Shown: piece after piece, positions 38,550 through 49,638 of the stretch
Layout: each line of letters opens with the position of its first letter
How positions within the stretch are numbered: position 1 is the stretch's first letter
From: Alitta virens
Taxonomy: Eukaryota > Annelida > Polychaeta > Phyllodocida > Nereididae
NCBI GenBank assembly: GCA_932294295.1
Contig: OW028575.1
Coordinates: forward strand, 37,140,253-37,204,252
Direction: 5' to 3'
Length of the DNA stretch: 64,000 nt
The notes under the pieces: model-generated
Databases searched by the model: none
Seen by the model: only the letters and a program-made list of their open reading frames with translations
Told to the model about the DNA's origin: nothing
Made by a program: the position numbers and the translations under genes

Positions 38550-39313
38550 GTAGCAGGTCGTTTCGGCCTTGAGCCTGTTCGGCCCCCGCCAAAACAAGAT
38601 GATTCGGCATGCCAGCTGAGTCGGTTCGGCTTTTCAGCTTAGTCCATTCAGCTCCTTATTTATTTGTGTGGGCCGAATCGACCACAAAAACGAGACGGTT
38701 CGGCCCTTGTAATTGAGAAAATGTGGCTTCATGAAAGGAATCGGGTTAAATTTTAGTATAATGAAATAATATCCAATTCTTTAAGTGACAATTGAAATTA
38801 TTGATGCTTTGATGCACTGGATAAAGGAATAAATAAAGAACTGAATGCAATTGGAAATGTTTTGTGATATTACTTGAAAGAATGAGATGATGCAAGTAGG
38901 AAATACCATGTTGTATAAGCTACATTAAGGTTGTACTGGTGTACAACCTTAATGTAGCTTCCTTACCATGTTAAAATGCATAAATACTCATGTTAAATGC
39001 ACAAACACTCCAGATACTCAGGTCTACTATTTGTGTAAGCCAGCATAAATATTCCTATGCTTTGCAATAAACCTTCTATGTATTACAAAATTGTTAATCT
39101 GTGTTTCTTCATCATGTTAAATGCATAAGGATATAGGGTATTCTTTGACAGCCGAACGCCGCAACAGTCGTGTCAGAGCCGAATAGACTCATTTCTTAGA
39201 CCGAATGGACCCATAGGGAGCTGAACCGATTTCTTTCGTAGGTCGAATCGTCTCAGTTAAACGAGTTCTTTCGGCCAGGCCGAACTGGCCGAAGGCCGAA
39301 TCGACTAGCATTC
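38550..39313. mobile_element. 0.76-kb MITE-like transposon with 9-bp target duplication
   Basis: Identical ATCTCGAAG copies flank it (38541-38549, 39314-39322). The ends are related inverted repeats: left GTCGTTTCGGCCTT, right complement GTCGATTCGGCCTT, both followed by further TTCGGCC copies. The interior is AT-rich and non-coding, with a perfect 44-nt hairpin at 38917-38960. A 9-bp duplication would suit a Mutator-like element, an 8-bp reading a hAT; I do not assign it. Confidence 0.78.
38917..38960. repeat. Perfect 20-bp-stem hairpin
   Basis: AAGCTACATTAAGGTTGTAC (38917-38936), loop TGGT, then the exact reverse complement (38941-38960). It lies in the middle of the 38550-39313 element. 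A mismatch-free stem suggests recent origin or selection for the cruciform. Confidence 0.95.
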
Positions 39314-40334
39314 ATCTCGAAGATCCCGTTGGATTTTATCACTTCCTCTCTCTAAAGGTCTGAGTAGCTGGGGGTATCCAATAAAAGGGGTCCCACTAGG
39401 CCATGAGGTATCCCACTGGGCTTCCTTACCTCACTGTCTAAGAGGGAGTCCCACTAGGTCATAAGGTATTCCGCTGGACCTATGGATGTCCCACTGGCTC
39501 TCCTCTCCCCACTCTAGGGCCCACTGGGTCGTCTCACATGTACTAAATTTCCCATTAGGTAAGGAGACAGGTCGAGTTTGTGAATCAGAAATGGCCGTCA
39601 CAATCTGTGTATGCTGCATTAACCAATCACAGAATTCGACCCAACCTGCCCAGGCAGCAATTTTACGTTGTGGCCACAGTTGTGACCATGTTGCACTTCT
39701 TTAGTTGTGGCCATGTGACATTTCTACGTTGTTACACAATGAACTTAACGTTGAAGCACTACCTATGGGCAACATTCATAAAATTCTGAATTAATGCTCA
39801 ACCAAAGTGTGAAATGAAACAAATTTATTTCCTTTCAAAATTGCAACATATAATGTCAAGTAGTTGAAGTACATTATACCATATCTGTATCTTCTCAGTA
39901 CATTATACCATATCTGTATCTTCTCAGTTGATCTCTTTCCCTCTTCTAACAGATTAACAGATAATTTTCCTAATTCTACAAGCATGATAAGGGAGGGTGA
40001 CCTAGTTGACATAGTACTTACATTAGACTTGGTTTTCTTACCTGATATTTTGCATGATCAATTCAACTTTTTTAAACTATATATCATATATATATATATA
40101 CCGTAACGGAGGGTACCGTGTTACCGACAGATCATGCAAGTCTAATAAAACACAACGTTGTCACAACGTTATGCCAAACCGTGACACAACGCAACAGTGA
40201 ATTCTGTAATTTCTACTTAGCAATTACGTTATGTACTACCTGGGTGAGTGTTCCACCAGAGATAAATACCCTATGAGCTCCTATGGTTCCACAGAGCGGG
40301 AATCCCAATTTAGGTGACTAAAATCCCTACAACT
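39314..40334. other. Intergenic spacer before CDIPT
   Basis: At 39390-39530 a worn repeat of the phrase TCCCACTAGG(C/T)CAT(G/A)AGGTAT is seen. A perfect two-copy 29-bp tandem repeat lies at 39868-39925. A short (TA)n run is at 40081-40099. No gene is recognised. Confidence 0.5.
39868..39925. repeat. Two-copy 29-bp tandem repeat
   Basis: The unit beginning AGTACATTATACCATATCTG occurs twice in tandem without mismatches. Confidence 0.92.
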
Positions 40335-40384
40335 CGCCAGGGGGCGTGCTTGATTATTCATTCTCCTCAACGCCCCCTAGCGGA
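40335..40384. promoter_or_regulatory. Convergent pair of CTCF-like motifs upstream of CDIPT
   Basis: CGCCAGGGGGCG at 40335-40346 (+) and CGCCCCCTAGCGG at 40371-40383 (the reverse complement reads CCGCTAGGGGGCG) both match the core of the vertebrate CTCF site (CCACYAGGGGGCG-like). They face each other 24 bp apart, 71 bp upstream of the CDIPT start codon. Binding is inferred from sequence only. Confidence 0.45.
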
Positions 40385-40454
40385 TGTTTTGGGGCACTCA
40401 GTAGGGAATATTTGGTGAGCGCTGAGAACTTTCACTGAAGAATTTGGCTCTGCG

Positions 40455-43400
40455 ATGGCTGAAAACGTTTATTTGTTTGTGCCAAACATCATTGGTAAGC
40501 TTTATAAGATGTACTCCAAACAGCCAGAGTATATTGGCAAATCGTTTTCATACAGAGAGGCACGAGAAAGATCTCTACAATAAACAATGCAATCCACTCT
40601 ACCTGAAGTTGAACATGGAGAAATGTTTTGAAACTAAACATTTTAAATTGCCACTGTTTTACGTACCTTATATTGCTTTATAGGGTTTAGTGCCGGTTTT
40701 CAAGTGCAGGATTCAGTGCAGTGAGGCCCTGTAGGCTGTGAGGGGGGGGGGGGGGAGGGGAATTCAGTGTTTGTTTCCTTTAAGTCTGACTCATATTTTG
40801 CATATCAGCAGATATACCTAAGATGATATACCTTAGATGACATACCATCATTCTTATGGCTTCATGTGCTTATAAGAATAGTAGTTGACCTTGTGCAAGA
40901 TAATTAATTCATAGGCATAGTCATAATCCTTGGGTGTGGTTCCTTGTGATCTGAATCAATCAATGAGCTCCAATGAATGCTGACATGGAGTAGTCAACTC
41001 GCCCAAAAATTTCTCGTCCAATTTTTTCCTCGCCACAAAACCAACTCGCCCAATGATAACTCGCATATAACACAACTCGCCCCCCCCCCCCCCCATATAT
41101 ATTTTTATTTATAAAGACTTTACTTGGTTAAGTAATAAGAGACACACCTTTTATTATGCCAAGGAAATTACGCCATCAACGCGCATGTATGCATACATGT
41201 AAACAGCTGTTCCAGTGGACCGCAGACCGCCATCGTATAATATAACAGTACTAGCGCAAACCCGTGGGTACATTAAGTGGGAGATGGAGACATATGCAGT
41301 GGAAAGATTGGTTTATTTCTCATACTGAAAAATTTTGAAAATTTTAATCCTATATTAAATGACAAAAATAAAAATATATAGAATGAAAGTTGTGTTGTGT
41401 ATATATGGGTTATCTGGCCTGCAGCTATGGGGGGGGGGATGCGGATTATGTCACTAATTTAATATTTTTAACACTGTTATGACTTCAGCATAATTTTACT
41501 ATGAGCTTTGTTACGTTCCTTTTGAAATGCAGCATGAAATATATGCAATCACAGAAAACTGACATGCCACTCGCAGATTAAAATTAAAGAGTGATTCTAC
41601 ATAATACACAATGACAAATTTAATGTAAAATCCTAAAATGAATTACCTAATTGGTGTGTATGTACGGAGGCAATTGCAATTGACTAATGACAATAAACCT
41701 TTGTGAAGGACTTCTTTACATTTGGCTAATTGAATTGATCTATATTATTACATATATTTACATATTGTAAGTATTATTTATGTTATAATATATTTAAGTT
41801 AAAGGGTAAATGCCTATCTATAGATAGCTGTTATAGCTCTATAAACATCATTTATTAATAAGGTCTATAGATACACATATAATTATTATATTATATGTTA
41901 TTTTTATTGTATATTCCATGAATTTACATGTGAATGAATAAAATGATATATAATAATAAATATATGTTTATGTATGGGCTATTAGCTCTTGCTATAATCA
42001 ATAATAATATACAATTATACTATGGTGTAAATGCATAAAATTTAGTGGACACCCAGTCTTATTATCTCATCATTATGCCTGCCTCTGACAGCTGGCCATA
42101 TAAACTGAGTAATTAATCTACACGTTCAGTAGTATTGGGACATAGAAAAAAAAAAAGATGCATAGTTATAAATACACCAAAAGTGATTTCAAAGCGACAA
42201 TGTTAGCAGAAAACTGCATCTTTCTATCATTTTTAGAAGTGGAGTTCTGCAAAGTGTAAATAAAACTATTTCTTTAGTAATTGAATAATCATACAAACAA
42301 TACAATCAACAAACACACAGGGGGAAAAAACAATGTCAAGGGCGAGTTTTGTACTGGGCGAGTTGACTTTGTGGCAAGTTAAATATGAGCGAGAATTTTT
42401 TGGGCGAGTTGACTGGCCCCCGCTGACATTACTGGAGTGATTGGTTATATCAAGCAGCTGATTTTGATTAAAATTTGCTGTTTAATTATTTTGACAGGGA
42501 TGCAGAAATCCTCTAGCTGAAGAGAGGAGTAGCTAGTTTGCTGTAGGAACTATAACATTAAAAACTGCATTTGTGAGAATTAACTATTCATAATGTGTTT
42601 CTTTATTTACAGGCTATGTCAGAGTGGTTCTGGCTATCATCTCTTTTTATTACATGCCGACTAATTATGTGACAGCTGTGTGGTGTTACATGATTAGCGG
42701 ACTGCTTGATGTGTTTGATGGCATGGCAGCACGTGCGCTAAATCAATGTAAGTTTAATATGTGCTGTAATGTTATGTCTCTACATACGAGGAATATATTT
42801 GTATGCTTTGAAACACAAGTTTATGCTGTACTTCAAGCATTAGTTCAAAACATGTTATTTCTTGCACAATTATGTAAAATTGCCAGAACAGAACTGTTAC
42901 ATATAAAAATTTGCACAGTGATAAATTTAACATGTTATAGTTTGTAATCATGTAATGATTCTTCAATACTTTTGGAATTGAAAGCTCAACCCATTGCTTT
43001 ATTGACTCAGGTTCAAAGCTTGGAACTATGCTGGACATGCTGACAGACAGGGCAGCCACAATGTGTCTCTTGGTCACCCTTAGTTACTTTTACCCCAACT
43101 ACATGTTCTGGTTCCAAATCAGCATGACAATTGACATCGTCAGCCATTGGCTGCATATGCAGAGGTATATCTTCTAACATACATGAATTTCATCTTTTGT
43201 TGGGTGGTTATTAAGGAAAAATATTGACCATTACATACATTAACTTTAAGGTCATTGAATTATATTAAGCTTTGAAAGAATTATTTCAAATGTCATAAAT
43301 TAGTTGTGGTAAAGGCTGGGTCACTTCCTCAAATGCTGCTGTATCTGGAACGGTATTGAAGAGTGTAGTATAATGGTAGATCAATTAAGGAAGAACCAAA

Positions 43401-44335
43401 CAGAATTTAAGAAAGACCAATATAAATTTCAGTGTTTACGTAAAGTTCTTGACAACAAGTTTTAGTGTACTGACTCAATTATATGCTTAAAGCTAGAATT
43501 CCAAATGTGCCTGTATGTCATTGTTACATAGCCCATTTTGTATGTGTTGTATTTATGACAGTGCTCTCATGAAGGGTGGAGACAGCCATAAGAAAATTGA
43601 CCTTGAGGGAAACTTCATCTTGAGACATTACTACACAAACAGGGTAAGTATCTATTATATTCATACCTCATATATTCAATAGTGTATATGGAAGGATTTA
43701 TAATTTGCAAGTAAGTACTAAGTCATGCATCAAGTACTGGACATTAGGTTTGAAACATTTGTACTTCTTCAATTTCAGAACATTCTCTTCTGCATGTGTG
43801 CTGGAAATGAAATGTTTTATTCCATGTTGTACCTTTGCCATTTCACCTATGGACCTATTGGTAAGGACATAACTTTCGATGATCTTGTAAATCCCTCGAA
43901 CTACAGAATACATGTCTAGGCAATGAAAGAAGAAAAGTCATATTGAATTGCCAGCAGTAGTGTCTATGCTGAGGCAGTAACAAGACCCCACCCATGGGAT
44001 AAATATGTAACATGGTGTGGACTCCAAACCTTATCAAGTTATCTATCATCTCATCATTGCATTTGCCTTGGCAGCTGGTCATATAAGCTGACTTAGCCTC
44101 AACCCAGTAGCATTGAAATGCAGAGCTTGTCTGTTTAAGTGCAATATTTCAATATTCACAATTTTGCATTTCAGTGGTTGGCCTCGGCTTGTGGCAATGG
44201 CTTTGCATCTTAAGCTTCCCAGTTGCAGTTGTCAAGTCCTTAATAAGCCTTGTGCAGCTTGCTGCTGCTGCGATGAACGTGGTTGCGATTGATGTCAGTG
44301 AGAGGGAGGCTGCGGCAGCACAGAAAGTGCAGTAG
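40455..44335 (+). CDS. CDIPT: CDIPT, phosphatidylinositol synthase, complete
   Basis: CDIPT joins CDP-diacylglycerol and myo-inositol to make phosphatidylinositol in the endoplasmic reticulum. Six exons, 40455-40494, 42613-42747, 43011-43164, 43562-43643, 43779-43860 and 44175-44335 (stop TAG), join in frame to 217 residues, close to the 213 of the human enzyme. The start MAENVYLFVPNIIGYVRVVL matches the family N-terminus. The CDP-alcohol phosphotransferase signature DG-x2-AR-x8-G-x3-D-x3-D spans residues ~53-75 (DGMAARALNQ, then CSKLGTMLDMLTD), split by intron 2. Further family motifs are SHWLHMQS, GNFILRHYYT and CAGNEMFY. Several hydrophobic segments follow. A cysteine occupies the position after LNQ where I recall glycine in the human protein; it lies outside the invariant residues. 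Intron 1 contains a 1.4-kb transposon. Confidence 0.96.
40742..40755. repeat. Poly(G) tract, G14
   Basis: A run of fourteen guanines in CDIPT intron 1; it is followed by AGGGG. Confidence 0.95.
40987..42421. mobile_element. 1.4-kb non-autonomous DNA transposon in CDIPT intron 1
   Basis: Perfect 8-bp duplications GCTGACAT lie at 40979-40986 and 42422-42429. Ends are inverted repeats: left AGTCAACTCGCCCAAAAATT, right complement AGTCAACTCGCCCAAAAAAT, with further CTCGCC copies inward and a C15 tract at 41080-41094. The interior is AT-rich and has no transposase. The 8-bp duplication is compatible with hAT, P or Merlin superfamilies. Part of the interior (about 41665-41725) reappears inverted at about 58920-58972 inside the Harbinger-like element. 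Confidence 0.85.
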
Positions 44336-45245
44336 ATGTGATCAAATGAGCAAGGAGAAGGAATACAGAGTTATTATGTGTTGTGATGTATTGTAAGGAC
44401 GAACAAAGATGTATTGAGGTGTGATGAAGACTTCAGGTCTTTGTGGGTAATATCACAGATAATGAAGTGTGTCATACAGTCAAATATTGAAGGGCAGCCA
44501 TTCGGCATCATTGATAACATGAAATTATGGGTAGGTTTCATGATTACTTTTCAGTGTTATATTAAAGAGTCCTCCCATTTTAGATTCTGCCACCTAATTT
44601 TACTGAATGGCTCTCTAGTTTCCCGGCAGCAATTACTATGTTTCTCAGTACCAATGTACTATTTAAATGACCGAAACCTTCTCTAGTATGCCAAATATGT
44701 TGGTGTCAAATGTAGGTGTTAGTCACAATTGATACAGATGTAGGATCTGTGGTGGTAACCTATTTGGTGTGATTGGTAAGACTTATAGCCGATGTTACTG
44801 TTGTGGCCCTATGTAAATGTATAACAGTGTAATACTCGACATAATGTATGACTTATGAGTCATCATGAAGTCGATATCCTGCCAGATTAAAGCACTTGTA
44901 ATGACGAGTCAGAGAGAATATTTCCAGCGGTACTATCCGAGTGTTATTGTATTTCATAGTAACAATTAGGCCTATTTATTTATTTATATATGTAGCACTG
45001 CAAGTATTTACTGCATGTAAAATGTATTTGTTGTATAATTGTTTTTTTTTCCCCCCGCAGAGATCTCGATTTTTCTTTGTTGCTTTTAGTTTCAAAATTT
45101 ATATATATTTTTTTTTTTTGATTGAACAACTTGCCCACATGTTATAGCAATATTGTCAAAAAGTGTACCCAAAAATGTTCAAGTTATGTATGTCATGCAC
45201 ATATGCCCTTAAAAGAATAAAGGATGACTTTATACGATGTATAGC
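44336..45245 (+). other. CDIPT 3' UTR with polyadenylation signal
   Basis: Non-coding sequence after the stop codon. An AATAAA at 45216-45221 is a good candidate polyadenylation signal, which would make the 3' UTR about 0.9 kb. Confidence 0.55.
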
Positions 45246-46027
45246 GGATGTATTATTGATTCTCTCTCACCCTTGAAGTAAATCAAATCTAATGTATGAT
45301 TAAACTTTGTCACACGACCACCTCAGTCAATTTGTTACTCTAGCAACAAGGGGTGTGTGGACAGACTGCAAAGTCAGATGCTTTGAGTGAACTTTCTCTC
45401 TGATGTGCCTAAGTTTAATCTTGCATAGAAATATTCAATGTCAACTTTTCACCTCTTATTTAAATTCCACAGGATAATAGTATAAATAAGATGATCAAGC
45501 TGTTTAAATTTTTTTTAAATGCTTTCTATGTGAATGGATAAAGGCTACACGATCTGGTTAATTATTGCATAAATTGTATGTGACTTTGTTCTAATAATTT
45601 TTTCATAGTTCCAGCATGTGTTTGAGAGTGTACTGTATTGTCATGCTTATTTGTATACTTTTTATTTGTATACTTTTGTATTGTTTATGTTTTATGTCTC
45701 ATATTGAGTGGTTGTTACTAATTAGATAATACTTATATACTGTGTTGATATTTTATAGTTTGTGACCATAATATAATATAGTAATTATGTATTTTATTTA
45801 TTGTCAATTATTTAGCAATTATTGAACAAATATTTTGCAACATTGATCAAAATGCAATATTGCCATAGAATAAATAATTGTCATTACTTCTTTAAGAAAT
45901 TTATGAAGCATGTACATTCCAGAGTTTATTACAAAAATTGCAATGTGCTTGTCATTAGTCTGCTACTTGTTAAAAATAAACTGAAATGTTTACTTATTCC
46001 CGGTATTAAGCAAGTGGTTAACTTGTT

Positions 46028-46029
<2 letters not shown>
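45246..46029. other. Intergenic, nothing recognised
   Basis: AT-rich DNA downstream of CDIPT; no gene or named repeat seen. Confidence 0.5.

Positions 46030-46074
<45 letters not shown>
46030..46074. repeat. (TA)n microsatellite
   Basis: About 22 uninterrupted TA dinucleotides. Confidence 0.97.
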
Positions 46075-46077
<3 letters not shown>

Positions 46078-47290
46078 TGATAAATGTCAGTGTAATAAGC
46101 CCTTGTTCATAGTGGCAACTGATAGGACAGGGACTCCTTTGTCCAGAAAGTAGTTTTCATCTCAAATGAGTTGTTGTGCTTGTTCCGTTGTGGCTTCACT
46201 GAACACTGTATACATATGGGCTGGAAAATGTTACTCATTAACAGCATGTGAATTTCATCTGTAAGATTGATGAGGCTCAACTTCAGGATTTGAAAACGGG
46301 GGAGGGATTGTTATTATTGTCATACACTAAATTATGATTTTTCTACCCCCTCTTCTCTGAGGATCAGAACCCAGGATTTCTACGATGCAATTGCCAAAAT
46401 GCTAAGCCTTGACAGCATGTGAATTTCATCGTGATCTGCATTCCTGATATCATTCCTTTTTTGTTGTTGCTTTGCCTTGTATTGGTGCCTTGCAGTTGGT
46501 TCTCGGGTTAGGAAATGATTGTCAACCTGATATTGATTGGATTCATGTGATTGATAGTGTGGAGAGTTTCCTGCTCTGGTTTTCTCTGTTATTTCCAGCA
46601 TCTTTCAGAAACACCAGGTGTCATTGAATTTGTTGGTTCCTTGCAGCAAGTTGCACTGTAGCCACCTAGTGTTAGGAATCATTGTCTGAAACAAGGACCT
46701 TAGTTTGTCCATACAAGAAAACTAAGACCATACTATTATCAGATCCCTTATGAACTCCGTGAATAATGTACATATTTTCATATACATGTATTATCAGTAT
46801 GTTCAGAGGCCCATGATATCTACATTAACTCCTTCCGGCAGAGCGCACATCAATTTTAGACACAAGCACCGTGATTCATTTCAGTCGCACGAGATATTCA
46901 TGCCTCGAGAGTACCATCTCCACAAAGAAATTGACCACTATAGTGGCATAACTTGAAACTCAAATAAACCAGGTACAAAAGGCAGTTGTTTTCCTGACTG
47001 ATCTTTATGATCCCTCATTACCTGCCTAAGCCTTTACAGCATGTGAAATTGTTTATCTGCCAGCTGCTTTCATGACGCAACACACATAAACAATCAGATT
47101 TGCGTCATTGGTCATTGTATTGAATTGTGGCACCCAGAAAGGGCACAACGTCTCCCGCATGTGGATAAACTTTAGCAGTTTAGTGCAAATAAACCAACAA
47201 CCACTTGACTGAATGTTGTGAAACTAACAAACTGCCAAAGTTAAACCTAAAGGCATTCCTAAAAGTGGTAGATGCTGTTTTAAACCAGTG
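46075..47290. other. Intergenic, nothing recognised
   Basis: No gene is recognised. The 3' part should once have held the N-terminal half of the mariner transposase that follows, but I cannot find it, so that copy is 5' truncated or beyond recognition. Confidence 0.4.
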
Positions 47291-47710
47291 AAATGACCAA
47301 TTCCTTGCTCAATGGACAGCTTATGTCAAGGGCACCCTCAGGAGCAAGCATCCAGCTCAGGTCATGGTCTTCGGTGTAGTGGCAAGAAGATGCCCAAATT
47401 CTTCTTCAAGCCTGGAGAAAGAAGGGGGTACAAATACTTACTACAAGGTCCTGAGGGCAACTGTGTGGATCCAGGATGGGGCCCCCTGCCACACAGCCAA
47501 GAAGGTGCAGCAGTTCTGCTAAGCCAGTTTGGTTGACTTCTGGCCGGCAAATTTGTGGCCCTTCTCCAGCATGGACCCGAGGCTGCTGTGTGGGGCATTT
47601 TAAAACAGGCCACCAACAGGACCCTAACCCAATTGTTGAGGGAGTCTGCCATCAAGAAGGGGTTCCATACGAAATTGGCCAGACCAAATGGCCTGTTGTT
47701 TTCTCTTGAT
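47291..47710 (+). pseudogene. Decayed mariner-family transposase, C-terminal half
   Basis: Pieces of a mariner transposase are spread over three frames. Frame of 47313: KHPAQVMVFGVVA, then TYYKVLRATVWIQDGAPCHT and AKKVQQFC, a stop, and VDFWPANLWPFSS. Frame of 47312: GKKMPKFFFKPGERRG. A later frame gives AVWGILKQATNRT. QDGAPCHT holds the second catalytic aspartate of the DD(34)D-type triad; the third acidic site (normally PDLNP-like after LWPPSS) is damaged, with SMDP in its place. Several frameshifts and a stop make it non-functional. An adjacent 151-bp TA-flanked MITE follows 46 bp downstream. Confidence 0.82.
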
Positions 47711-47755
47711 TTTTGGGGTCTCTTATCACCTGCCAGTATCCTGATTGCATTTCTA

Positions 47756-47906
47756 CATGGCCAAATGTGCCTTGTGCGTTTTCCATGAGAAGGATAAACG
47801 CATGGAAAACGCATGGTTTTTAGCTAATTATAATAAGGAAAAAACCATGCGTTTTCCATGCGTTTATCCAAACGCATGGGAAACGCACGTAGCACAATTG
47901 GCCATG
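47756..47906. mobile_element. 151-bp palindromic MITE, TA-flanked
   Basis: Nearly the whole element is one inverted repeat. Ends are CATGGCCAAATGTGC and complement CATGGCCAATTGTGC, flanked by TA (47754-47755, 47907-47908). The arms carry AACGCATGG six times in either orientation, around a centre of TAATTATAATAA. TA target sites indicate Tc1/mariner mobilisation. The transcript would form a ~70-bp hairpin. Confidence 0.88.
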
Positions 47907-48147
47907 TAGTTTCTGAAGCATGGTTTCTTGTTTTAGCTTTTCTCTTCATTTTTTTACCATTTCAATCGTTTAGTTGAAAAAGTTGGTCTTGGTTCTGATT
48001 GGGGAAAAGTCCTCTGGAAAAGTCTGTGCTCCTCCCTTCCTGATTTATTTTCATTGTTAGTTCCGATGACAGTTTCTTTGCTAAAAACCAAGGGTGCAGA
48101 GATGATGGGCTCCATCTTATTTCTCAATAAGCCACCGTCATTAATTA

Positions 48148-48195
48148 AAGATAAGTGTCTTTCTTGGTCACTTCATTCAGCTTTCTGTAGTCAAC
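48148..48195 (-). pseudogene. Ty3/gypsy reverse-transcriptase fragment
   Basis: On the minus strand 16 codons read VDYRKLNEVTKKDTYL and then stop. This string is a diagnostic block of Ty3/gypsy reverse transcriptases (VDYRKLN...T..D.YPLP). Flanking translation on either side is broken, so only a short, eroded piece of an LTR retrotransposon remains. Confidence 0.75.
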
Positions 48196-48584
48196 TTGAT
48201 GGGGTGCTATTGTATTCTGAGCTAAAATATCGTCTGTTGTTACCTGGAAGGTTGCTCGATTGTTCTCACTTCTCCAATCTCTACAAGATCAATGTGACCT
48301 GGATGACTGTACATCTGATTGTTACAAAAATTGGTTGAGACTTCATTAGTTGCTCCTTGAGATGCTGCATTTCAGTAATTGAATTCCAGACATCCCTAAT
48401 AAATCTTGAAGGTGCCTTTGGAGTGTAAGGCCCTCTTTCGCAGACTCCCACTTCCCAAAGTTAATTTAAAGATAAAGATATGTTTAGTGGTTGCAAGCAA
48501 AATCAAAGTTTGAAGAAAATTTGAGCATGTCAACAGGCTTATAACCAACAAATAAAATATGATTGTTATTCATGGCAATTTAAC

Positions 48585-49398
48585 ACCCAAATTGTTCATT
48601 AGTGACACTAGATCAGGAATAAAAGTTCCCTGGAACCTCCTGGTTCATGCTTGCTGGGCCGCTCAGTGTCTTGCCACTTGGAAGTGTTCGTACAGCAGGT
48701 GTTTCTCATCTTTCATAACTTTGGTAGCAGGTCGGGGGCCTAGCTCAGAGGTAGCGCTCTGCGCTTCCAACCGCTGGGTCCCGGGTTCGATTCCCGGTTG
48801 AGCCTAAGTTGGATGGCTGTTTCATCCTTCACCCAAATTGTTCATTAGTGACACTAGATCAGGAATAAAAGTTCCCTGGAACCTCCTGGTTCATGCTTGC
48901 TGGGCCGCTCAGTGTCTTGCCACTTGGAAGTGTTCGTACAGCAGGTGTTTCTCATCTTTCATAACTTTGGTAGCAGGCCTAGCTCAGAGGTAGCGCTCTG
49001 CGCTTCCAACCGCTGGGTCCCGGGTTCGATTCCCGGTTGAGCCTAAGTTGGATGGCTGTTTCATCCTTCACCCAAATTGTTCATTAGTGACACTAGATCA
49101 GGAATAAAAGTTCCCTGGAACCTCCTGGTTCATGCTTGCTGGGCCGCTCAGTGTCTTGCCACTTGGAAGTGTTCGTACAGCAGGTGTTTCTCATCTTTCA
49201 TAACTTTGGTAGCAGGCCTAGCTCAGAGGTAGCGCTCTGCGCTTCCAACCGCTGGGTCCCGGGTTCGATTCCCGGTTGAGCCTAAGTTGGATGGCTGTTT
49301 CATCCTTCATCTCATTGCCATGGTCTCTGCCTGTCCTAATTAGCCCAACTGGTGCAGAAATACAGGACGTAAAGCCCTAAATCACACGCACACACATA
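48585..49398 (+). mobile_element. tRNA-derived SINE whose 5' half and left flank are triplicated
   Basis: Three tandem units start with ACCCAAATTGTTCATTAGTG (48585-48830, 48831-49069, 49070-49308). Each has ~150 bp of flanking DNA followed by the SINE head (A box, B box, AAGTTGGATGGCTGTTTCAT). Only the third runs on into the full SINE body and tail (to 49398). Units 2 and 3 lack 7 bases (GTCGGGG) present in unit 1, exactly the 246 versus 239 bp difference. The original insertion is marked by AACTTTGGTAGC at 48717-48728 and again at 49399-49410. Confidence 0.9.
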
Positions 49399-49410
49399 AA
49401 CTTTGGTAGC

Positions 49411-49638
49411 CATTGATTTCAGTTTCTTTTCACATGATGCTACATTCTCATTCATAACACATGGAGCGAGTATTTTGCTGCAGATCTTGTGAGGTTTGTC
49501 TAAGGCATTCTTCTTCAAGTATTTGGACAACATACCATAAAAGGCTGAGCAAGCGTACATCAGAACAGATGGGACTGTCACATTAAAGATGTAAATATCA
49601 ACTCGAATCTTTTTAAGGTACAGAGCTACACCTAACAT
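49411..49638 (-). pseudogene. Possible LINE C-terminal fragment
   Basis: The minus-strand frame ending at 49638 contains FNVTVPSVLMYACSAFYGML followed by KPHKICSKIL, resembling the post-RT region of CR1/L2/RTE-like LINE proteins (ES-x-L-x-Y-x4-WYG ... ASKII). The similarity is weak and short; no RT motif is present. Confidence 0.35.

Noticed and set aside
47362..47814. 150-codon minus-strand open frame
   Set aside because: It is the antisense shadow of the decayed mariner transposase and runs into the MITE.
48585..49308. CRISPR-like array from three regular 239-246-bp repeats
   Set aside because: Units are long, contiguous without unique spacers, and contain SINE sequence; this is a eukaryotic tandem duplication.
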